Positions 56,388 to 64,000 of a stretch of 64,000 nt of DNA are shown one piece after another. Below the pieces are notes generated by a model. The model saw nothing but the letters and a program-made list of their open reading frames with translations. It was not told the DNA's origin and made no database searches. How positions within the stretch are numbered: position 1 is the stretch's first letter; each line of letters opens with the position of its first letter. A program made the translations under genes and the position numbers. The stretch covers positions 1,550,001 to 1,614,000 of the forward strand of contig JAUZTG010000016.1 of assembly GCA_030734395.1 (NCBI GenBank). The letters run 5' to 3'. This DNA is from Sarocladium kiliense. Lineage: Eukaryota > Ascomycota > Sordariomycetes > Hypocreales > Sarocladiaceae.

Positions 56388-57473
56388 AGCAGCTAGAATA
56401 GACCATAGAAACAAATATAGCGGAGTCCCCGTTCTGTGGCTAATAATAAGCAAAGCCGCTTCATACTGAGCTTAGGTTGAAGTGATAGCGATACATTGAG
56501 CCGTCTCTTGTGTGATGTACCTACATACTTAGCCCCTTACAAGTTGCCGTCCTCGCCTCCTGGAAAGCTACCCATACAGCGGCGGAAGCTTTATATCCGC
56601 ACTCACCGGTGTTTCCAAAGGTTGCAGATTTTATTATCCCGCCGGACTTACGACTATAGTGTTACCGCAAGCATGGGGTGCACCAGGGGCGCCGCACTGA
56701 GATTTGTCTTCTCGTTTTCGACCTCTAATCGATGCCTTGTTCATCTAACATTACCGTTGCCCTCTGATCCAAAGATTTGACTTCATCAACTTTACTGTGG
56801 AATCATATGCGTGATCTACAGGCAAGAATATCGAACACGTAGAGCATCGACTGATCAAGGTACTCTTAGCATGATGGGCTGAGACTGATATGCTAAAGTC
56901 CAAGTAGAAAGAGAAGGAGGACGAGGCCGTCCGGTCCGAGCTAGTCTCTCTTCAGGCACAAATCCGCGGATCGCTGGTTCCATTACTCTAGAGACCTCGG
57001 CTAGGGACTGGTAATTTCATGCTATTAGCATACCCTTTTTCCCCTGGGCTACTTTCAAGACCAAGTGCTGCTGTTCAAAGAGTGAAAACTGCATCGTGAA
57101 TATAGAGTGGAAGAGGATAACCCTTAGCTGGAATTAGAGTTGGATTACTCGAATTCTGTTCACTTTTTCCTGCATAATTCACAAGCGGACCAATACCAAA
57201 TTACGCTGAACCCCGCATAGATCCCCAGACCCCACGAAATCCCCATACAAAGGTTCCTGGGAGTCCCCTCCCCCACCGGAACTCCCATCGGGTCTCCCAC
57301 CGGGCATTCTGGTCTTGTTAGACATCGTCCGGCAGTGGGAGCTCTAGTTCTATTCTTCGGCAATCAGACAGATGTACGCCGGACACAGAAGCCATTCCCC
57401 TAGTACCTCCACATCGGCTCAACAGTGCCGGCTTCGCCAAGAGAATTACATGTCTTCGGAAGTCGGGATGCAT

Positions 57474-57480
57474 TATATAA
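57474..57480 (+). promoter_or_regulatory. TATA box of the secreted glycosidase gene
   Basis: TATATAA lies 60 bp before the ATG, at a typical spacing for a short leader. Inducible secreted hydrolases in fungi often have TATA promoters. Confidence 0.5.
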
Positions 57481-57539
57481 GGGCGGGCTCGCCGACGGTT
57501 ATAAACCTCGATTAGCATTCATCCAAGTACTCTTCAATC

Positions 57540-58973
57540 ATGTGGACTATGAAGCCTATCTCAATCTCTGCAGTCCTTGCGGCTGCCTCCATGGTAGTTG
57601 CTGATAATGCTGGTCCTACAATTGACTTCTCTTCCACCTCAGGTGCTCCGAAGCATCTCGCATCAGGAATTCTGTACGGCATACCTGACAGCACGACCCA
57701 GATCCCGGACAATCTTCTCTCTGGATTTGGCTTCAATTACTACCGAGGTGCTGGAGCCCAGGTTTCTCATGGATGGAGCTATGATGAAGCCGGGTTCCAG
57801 CAGCGCTTTGCCAGCGCTCACAACAACTATATTGTCACCCGTAATCACAATGGTGGCTTTGTCCTATTGCTGAACGACCTTTGGGGCTTTGATTGTTCCT
57901 CGAACAACAATAGCTCTCCTGCTCCAGGTGACAATGGCGACTGGTCGTCCTACGACAAATTTGTCCAAACAGTCATTACGAACGTCAAGCGTTACAGCAT
58001 GCAACAAGGCTTGGTCATCGACATTTGGAACGAGCCGGAAGGGAGTTGCTTCTGGGGCCGCAGCATTGACCAGTGGCTTCAAATGTGGGGTCGCGGCTGG
58101 CATCAATTCAAGTGAGTATTCCTGAGTACTGTAGCAGATGTTGAGACTACATACTAATTGTCTAGTGATGCTTTCGGCAGCACGGTGCTGACATCAGGGC
58201 CGACTCTTGCCGGTGAGCCAGGGACAAACAATGACTGGTGGACAAAATGGGCTGCGTTCGTCAAGAGTAACAGTTCCATCCCTGATCAATATGTTTGGCA
58301 CGAGGAGGGAGGCTCAGGTTCAAACTTTGAATACAGTTACGGGGTCTTGCAACAGATTCTGACTCAGTATGGTCTTCCCCAACGCCAGATCAACATCAAC
58401 GAATACGCCACATACAATGAGCAAGTCCCTGCCGGATCTGCTTTCTGGATTTCCCAACTCGAACGCCGTAATGCTATTGGCCTCCGTGGCAACTGGCTGT
58501 CAGGCACGCAGCTTCATGACCTGGCTGCTAGCCTTCTCTCCAAGCCTAATCCCTCGAACTATGCATCTTCCGGCTACTTCCCCAACGGAGACTGGTGGGT
58601 GTACAATTACTACTCCCACAACATGACTGGCCAACGCGTACCAACCTCTGTGTCTTCTGATGGCCGACTTGACGCATACGCAACCGTGGATACTACGACA
58701 CGCACTGCTCGGATCCTATTGGGCTGCCATCCGGCTACCACCGGCACTTACCAGGTGAAATTGTCCGGCCTGACAACCTTGGGCCTCCCGTCGTCTGGGA
58801 CACTGCAGATAAAGACTTGGAAATTCGCCGTGGGCAGCGACGAGCACTACAGCGAGATGGGCCCTCCACAAGATCTAGGTTATTATGGTCATGTTATCAG
58901 CAACGGGCAGGTTACTCTGCCTTGGTATCAGACGGACGACGTGACGACTTACGCATGGGAGTTCAACTTCTAA
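57540..58973 (+). CDS. Secreted clan GH-A glycoside hydrolase (GH39-like)
   Basis: Two exons, 57540-58111 and 58166-58973; 459 aa. The N-terminus (MWTMKPISISAVLAAASMVVA) is a signal peptide. The body reads as a (beta/alpha)8 barrel. DIWNEPE places the acid/base Glu165, and ININEYA places the nucleophile Glu270, an arrangement of clan GH-A retaining enzymes. WHEEGGSG lies between them. A C-terminal beta domain (about 350-459) follows. GH39 (beta-xylosidase/iduronidase type) seems nearest, but other clan GH-A families cannot be excluded. It would act on plant or microbial wall polysaccharides. NxS/T sites are frequent. Confidence 0.75.
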
Positions 58974-59749
58974 GCAGCCTGTTCATAGTTTTTTAAACTG
59001 TTGAAGGAGTGGAGCTAGATGCTACTGAAGAGGATGCCTAGGTAACGACACATGTTGAGCGGTAAAGGATAGGAGCAATTGCAGTAGTAGTAGCTGGGCA
59101 GTGTGGATGATCTAGCATTGAGTAAATCATATCGTTTCGCACAAAGGGACATTGACATACCGTGAACCTCGATATATGCTGGAGTGCCCTTGTCCATTAC
59201 CTGCCTTTGTCAGTCTTTCTGTATATGTCTGAGGTACGCTCAAAAACAAAACCAACTTTAGTGTCCACGGTCTTTCTACACTCATGGCAGACCAGCAAGC
59301 GACTGACATCTCAGCATTCCTTTTCTCCTCTCAGATACAGTAGTAGGTATTCTGTCATTTTCCAATTCCAGTCACTTTCTAAGATCTTCATCCCTGGCAG
59401 AAGCTACAAGATTACCACTCTTACTCACCAGGTTCAAGGCTTTCTACATGGCACTCCAGTGCTTTCGTCTTTAGACGTCATCTTCATACAATGCTTGTAG
59501 CTTAAGTCTTGGCTTTGCCATTATTCACATAGGGACGATTCGTGAACGTGATAAATGAGATTTAGGTGAAATTGTGTTTCTGAATGACAGGTTCGGTCTC
59601 CCACAAGTCTATATAACGCTTATTGGCGTCAAAAATCCCCAGCTCTGAATTTTTCTTCTCAAGGCAAAGCATTTCCAAACCGCAGCTGGTCATCATTCGA
59701 TTCCTCGATATATAGACTATTCTGCAGCTTGGAAACGGCAATCTCCAGA
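58974..59749. other. Intergenic region, no gene seen
   Basis: About 0.78 kb between two plus-strand genes. TATATAG at 59709-59715 is about 40 bp before the next start and could be its TATA box. No other feature was recognised. Confidence 0.4.
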
Positions 59750-60301
59750 ATGTCTTCACATGGTTCTCCACTAGGGTCTTCACAGGAAGGCCTCATTGGG
59801 GCTCCTGTGCTCACTTACGAAGGTCCCATGATCTTCAAACCTATTGGCCCAAGCCGTCAATTTCGTATCCTTGCTGACAGACAGCATGACAACGAAGACA
59901 GTGACGGATGTAGGCTTGTTTCCGTCACCTGCGATGGTGTTTCCCGCGACCTGGATTCCATCTTCCTGCACGGTCTTGGTAGCACTTTTGACAACCATCA
60001 GAACTTCCTGGCTCATCCCGAATTTCTCGAAGATGGCACGACGGCCTATAACTTCGATTGGAAGCTTACAGCTCATAAGATGATCAGCGCTGCTGAATAT
60101 CTAGCTGCCAGAAACGAATCAACCCGCACCGGGAATGCAGCAGATATCATTAAGAACATCAGTTTACGCTTCGATGTTACATGTCATGAGGCAGTCCAAC
60201 CCAACGAAGTCTGGCCACTGCAACATAATGTTGCCCTGGATGTCGAGATCCAGATCATTCACCACATTCATAGCAAAGTTGAGTGGGCTACAACCCAATA
60301 A
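59750..60301 (+). CDS. Hypothetical protein
   Basis: Single exon, 183 aa, starting at MSSHGSPLGSSQEGL; the frame is open upstream only from a TTG. No signal peptide or transmembrane helix is visible. The sequence is mixed alpha/beta and slightly acidic, with a His-rich end (IQIIHHIHSK). I recognise no family. Codon use is coding-like and a TATA-type element lies close upstream, which supports a real gene. Confidence 0.55.
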   Translation: MSSHGSPLGSSQEGLIGAPVLTYEGPMIFKPIGPSRQFRILADRQHDNEDSDGCRLVSVTCDGVSRDLDSIFLHGLGSTFDNHQNFLAHPEFLEDGTTAYNFDWKLTAHKMISAAEYLAARNESTRTGNAADIIKNISLRFDVTCHEAVQPNEVWPLQHNVALDVEIQIIHHIHSKVEWATTQ

Positions 60302-61275
60302 GCAGTCAGGTAAGAGTCTACGGCACCCATAGATGAATTGTCCCTTCATCAACAGCCGCAGAACCACACCTGTGCAGTGATTGGGGCAGTGATCGTTTCT
60401 TTCTATTTTTCCTTTCTTATCCTAGAAGACACCGAATTCTCGACTCCCCATCCGAGACTTTGCGAATAGCTTGAGGTACGTCCCCTAAAATGCATAATCA
60501 TTTCCCCAATTAAAAGGCCCATACCTATGGTGCATGTTCGAATCGTTATCCATTATATGTGATGTCGTTGAGACCGGAGACCAGAACTCATAAGCTGGAA
60601 ACTGCTGGCACGCCCCTTAAGTTTTGACTTATTTCCATGCACTACGGTGGCAAGCTTATGCAAGGGAATATCGCGAAGAGACTCAAAAGCGTTTTTGCTT
60701 GCGGCTGAGAAGAACTGAGTGCCCTTTTTTTGGACGGCGGCGAGGATTGTGAAGTGGCTTATAGGCCTGGCTGGGCGTGCGTATGAACCCTGAGAGCTGA
60801 TGGCTCTCATCTTCCGCCACCTTGCCGGCGGCAAACTCACAAAGAAGAACCCCCTTTGTATTGGTTGCATCGGCGACTTTCCAGCTTTTGAACAAAGGGA
60901 GACGAAACCACTGCATCGCCACTTCGCTCCCGAAGTATCTAAGCGCCATTCGTGTAAGTCCGAATCCGGCTATATCGGATGATCCTCCACCGAAAAGGCA
61001 CACCCAGTTACAGCCATGTAGAATTCGTGCATTGCGGCTATGCACATTTCGTCAAAGTTGACTTCGTTTCCCTCTTCAGAGCGGAGCGCATCCGTCGTAT
61101 TTTGGGATGGGTTGACAAGTGCGACAGCGTGCGATACCAAGACTGTATAGGTTGGAGCACCAGGGGTACTTGTAAAGAAAGCCTTACGTTGGAAAGAGAA
61201 CAGTCTTCCATCTAAACTCTCAACCCTTCCATCATCGGTTCACTGCTGTACAAGTGCCTCTACCTAATCTTCGCA
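60302..61275. other. Intergenic region, no gene seen
   Basis: About 0.97 kb. Overlapping short frames on both strands (60553-61061) lack domains and conflict with each other. No repeat was recognised. Confidence 0.4.
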
Positions 61276-61879
61276 ATGCAGCTTGCCTCCCTCCTGACTG
61301 CCTTCGTGGCCATCACGGTTTCAGCGTTACCGGCCCCGGAGCGCAGACAGTACGACCAGTACAGACTTCGCATCGCTAGGTCAGCGCTTATTCCACACTC
61401 TTGAGCGCCATACTAAGGCAATGTACAGTGTCAGTAGCGCCATCGGAGGCCAATACCTGTCCGTCCGCGACTCCAAACTCGGTATCTACCCAAACCAGGA
61501 CCCTGTCATCGTATCCTCACTTCCCTCGGCTACCAATCCCGACCGGGTCAGTCTTCATACTCTGTCCATCTTGGGCGTCGACCGCGCTATCGCTCTCGTT
61601 GGCACGAGTGGGGTGCTGGACATTTTTGAGATCGACCTTCCTTCGGTGAACACACATGATCGAAGTTGGGAGGACTTCGTGATCAAGAAGGTCGGAGATG
61701 ATGAGGTCTTAACGTGGGCGGCTGCGAGGAAGGATAGGGCGAAGCCATGGCTGGCAATGCCGGAGGGTCAAGGGAGGAGTGGGTATGCCGTGTGGTACAT
61801 CGATGATTTCGAGGGCGGCTTCGGAGGGATCACGATGCCGATTGACAACATCGTTCTCGAACGGTTCTCCGCAACATAG
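61276..61879 (+). CDS. Small secreted protein of unknown function
   Basis: Two exons, 61276-61379 and 61429-61879, joined through a GTCAGC donor and a 49-nt intron; 184 aa. A signal peptide (MQLASLLTAFVAITVSALPA) is followed by a dibasic Arg-Arg (ERRQ), a possible Kex2 site. The mature part has no cysteine and seems beta-rich (GGQYLSVRDSKLGIYP, VSLHTLSILGVDRAIALVG, GYAVWYIDDF). I recognise no family. It is a candidate extracellular or host-interaction protein only by size and secretion. Confidence 0.68.
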
Positions 61880-62194
61880 CACTGTCGCACTAATCATCTG
61901 CAAGGCTCAAATAGTGTTATCTTATATTCTTTCCACAAGGTATCAACGATTCATTCCACATCACACCAAGCGTGCGTGGGAGAGCACACAGCAACATCAC
62001 AACGTCCAGACCAACACCACACTCGTGATAACATAAGGAATGTATTGTGCCAAAGCATCCTCAAAGCGTAGGGGATAAACTCCAACCATGCTAATACACA
62101 GGGGGTCACGGATTTCGTGTTGTCCCCTCCAAGACCCGAAACGGTTCCTTCCATCATCCTGCCCCTTCTACTCCCTCTTCTTCACCAGCCGTAT
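61880..62194. other. Convergent 3' intergenic region
   Basis: A 315-bp space between the stops of the small secreted protein and SDHB. It should contain both 3' UTRs. Nothing else was seen. Confidence 0.4.
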
Positions 62195-63150
62195 TTATGA
62201 GCCAAAAGCCATGGACTTCTTGATCTCAGCGATGGCAAGACCGGGGTTGAGACCCTTGGGGCAGGCCTTTGTGCAGTTAAGAATGGTGTGGCAACGGTAC
62301 AGGCTCATCGAGTTCTCGAGGTTGGTCTTGCGCTCGGCGGTGCGCTCGTCACGGGAATCGGCGAGCCATCGGTAGGACTGGAGGAGGATAGCAGGGCCAA
62401 GGTACTCCTCAGAGTTCCACCAATAAGACGGGCACGAGGTTGAGCAGCAGGCGCACAGAATGCACTCGTAAAGACCATCAAGCTTCTTGCGGTCCTCCTT
62501 GGTCTGGCGGTACTCCTTGCCCTGTGAAGGTGTCAGCGTGTTTGATTCAAGGTCATTCTCCTACTGGGGGGTTCAACTTACATCCTCGGCAGGGGTGTCG
62601 CGCTGCAGGTAGGGCTTGATAGACTTGTATTGCTTGTAGAAGTGGGTCAAGTCGGGGACGAGGTCCTTGACAACGTAGGTGTGAGGAAGAGGGTAGAGCT
62701 TGACATCAGCGTTGCTCTCGGCGGGAATACGGCCTATGTGATGGTTAGCTTGTCATCGACTAGAAGCTCAGTCGTGTCTGGACGAAACGCACAAAGACAG
62801 GCGAGAGTGTTTTGGCCGTTGATGTTCATGGCGCAGCTACCGCAGATACCCTCACGGCAACTCCGGCGGAAAGTCAGTGTCGGGTCGAGCTCGTTCTTGA
62901 TGCGGATCAGAGCATCGAGAATCATAGGGCCGGTCTTGTTGAGATCGAGGGTATAGCTCTGCATGCGTGGCTTCTCGGAAGGCTGGTCCGGGTTCCAACG
63001 GTAGACCTGGAAGGTCCTCATCTTGGCCTCCTGTGAGGGCGCATCGCTGACGGATGCCATTGATCGTGAGAAGATAGCAGAGGGACGCAGCGCCGCGGTG
63101 CGGACGGACTGGCCCAGAACGCGGGTCGAGGAGGAGCGGAGAGCGGCCAT
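62195..63150 (-). CDS. SDHB: Succinate dehydrogenase iron-sulfur subunit, mitochondrial
   Basis: Three exons on the minus strand: 62793-63150, 62582-62733, 62195-62521; 278 aa. An Arg/Ser-rich mitochondrial presequence occupies about 1-30. The 2Fe-2S ferredoxin domain has CREGICGSC and a later Cys in NTLACLC. The C-terminal domain has CILCACCSTSCP (from Cys190) for the 4Fe-4S cluster, and CHTILNC with CTKACPKGLNPG for the 3Fe-4S cluster. Within complex II it passes electrons from SDHA-bound FAD to ubiquinone. The first intron uses GTGCGT, giving ACLCRIPAES. Pro201, Asn206 and His248, the positions most often changed in SDHI-resistant fungi, are wild type. Confidence 0.95.
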
Positions 63151-63951
63151 GGTGATGGCTTTGCTGTTTCGAGCGCGTCGAAGGGAGAAAGGGAGACGAG
63201 GCCGAATGGTGCTTGAACTTGCGACGATTTCAATGTTCCTGCAAGCAGTGGCGGAGACAAGAGGTCTACTGTTGTCTGGCCGTGCGGCTCGTTCGAATTG
63301 GGATCGGTGGCGTGCAAAGGAGTGGGAGCGTCATGGAAAGTTGAAGCACTCGCCATCCTCGGCTATAGCACTGGCGATGCTTCGGCCGTGGATCTGTGGG
63401 TCTGGGACGGGTATGGACCAATGAGAACTCAAGCATTGTCAATTCGGGTCGGAAGGAGAAAGTCGGAAGGAGCAGGTGGTCCTTCCTGCCGTTGCCTGTG
63501 AAAGCCGGATCAACTGCGGCTAATCTCTTTCCCGCTTCGCCGTCCGGGGTGACGCCGCTTTTATGGCCTTGTTTATTTCGCTCGGTAAGGTCAAAGCAGC
63601 GGTCCTGCTCCCCCGAATCGAGTTTCTACTGTCCAAGCAACGTCGGTGGGTTTTCGCGGCCAAGAATGAGGAAACCGTTACGTATTGCCCATGAAGCAAC
63701 GTCGCGGATGAAGGAAATATTTGGCAAATTTGTCAATTGTCTTTTTACGTACCGATTCTATCCTCAGCTGTCATTCGACTCTTCACTCACGTCGAAATTC
63801 AGAAGATTTGCGGTGGTATCCGCTTGCCAGTCCTCTCGCCTTCACCTATTTTCCGGCACACCAACAGCGACGCCATCACGACCCCCTTTGAACCTCTTAC
63901 ATCATTACACATCCACGCGTCGCGTTATGCGCCTCCACGTCTCGCGCCGCC
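63151..63951. promoter_or_regulatory. Divergent promoter region SDHB / truncated gene
   Basis: An 801-bp space. A CCAAT motif lies at 63418-63422; the HAP/CCAAT-binding complex controls respiratory genes including SDH in fungi, so a role is plausible but unproven. A frame at 63396-63971 covers it but has no domain. Confidence 0.4.
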
Positions 63952-64000
63952 ATGAACACGAGCTACAATAGAGCGGCTGCTGCATCTTTGCGCGCACTGC
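63952..64000 (+). CDS. Start of a gene truncated by the window edge
   Basis: ATG in good context (GCCGCCATGA) opens 16 codons, MNTSYNRAAAASLRAL, then the window ends. The Ala/Arg-rich, acid-free start could be a mitochondrial presequence. The product cannot be named. Confidence 0.35.
   Translation, partial: MNTSYNRAAAASLRAL

Larger units (their letters stand above)
54922..57539. other. Long intergenic region with tandem repeat
   Basis: About 2.6 kb without a convincing gene. It contains a short tandem repeat at 56294-56387 and a 91-codon minus-strand frame at 55803-56078 with coding-like codon use but no recognised family. A TATA box at 57474-57480 belongs to the downstream glycosidase. Confidence 0.5.

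Noticed and set aside
60553..61061. Overlapping frames on both strands
   Set aside because: They conflict with one another, have no domains and lie in otherwise empty intergenic DNA.
63396..63951. Long plus-strand frame upstream of the truncated gene
   Set aside because: It covers the SDHB promoter, has no domain, and its Ser/Arg-rich sequence looks like chance translation.
1..64000. CRISPR arrays, insertion sequences, viral or toxin genes
   Set aside because: No direct-repeat/spacer array, transposase, reverse transcriptase, capsid or known toxin family was recognised on either strand.

Overview
The window is nuclear DNA of a filamentous ascomycete (Pezizomycotina; a Dothideomycete is my low-confidence guess). 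Genes carry one to ten short introns of about 41-120 nt with GT..AG ends, lie on both strands without operons, and encode typical eukaryotic and fungal proteins: two Zn2Cys6 regulators, PalC, ALG6, MMS19, EMC3, SPC2 and a fungal urease. No prokaryotic features, CRISPR array, rRNA or convincing tRNA was found. All gene models were assembled by hand from reading frames, splice consensus and family motifs, and every spliced model keeps an open frame.

Left part (about 2.8-22.5 kb): a dense housekeeping block. In order: steryl-ester-hydrolase-like lipase (+), peroxisomal 4-coumarate-CoA-ligase-like enzyme (+), ATP11 F1-ATPase chaperone (-), MMS19/MET18 (+), signal peptidase subunit SPC2 (-), EMC3 (+), RNA polymerase III subunit RPC8 (-), NUFIP1-like CCCH protein (+), SPT2 histone chaperone (-) and ribosomal stalk protein P2 (+). 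Many are head-to-head pairs with short shared promoters (SPC2/EMC3, RPC8/NUFIP, SPT2/P2) or convergent pairs with very short gaps. A secreted polysaccharide-lyase-like gene lies before the block.

Middle (23-36 kb): a membrane-anchored cupredoxin-like surface protein, then a Zn2Cys6 regulator, an SDR oxidoreductase and a berberine-bridge-type flavoprotein that could form a small redox gene group. ALG6 and palC follow as a divergent pair, then a secreted cysteine-rich protein built from three related modules.

Right part (36-62 kb): gene-sparse and accessory in character. It holds a Thr-rich secreted protein, a second Zn2Cys6 regulator, a full-length but divergent urease, an SDR-like protein without a visible YxxxK motif, a secreted S33 peptidase-like hydrolase, a TRP-like membrane protein, a tandem repeat, a clan GH-A glycosidase and two unrecognised small proteins. 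The window ends with SDHB (succinate dehydrogenase iron-sulfur subunit) and the first codons of a divergent gene cut by the window edge.

No clearly new molecular system is visible. The best leads are the regulator-SDR-flavoprotein group with two related palindromes in its divergent promoter, the divergent urease with repeated TTTGGCCGA-type elements upstream, and the three-module cysteine-rich secreted protein.
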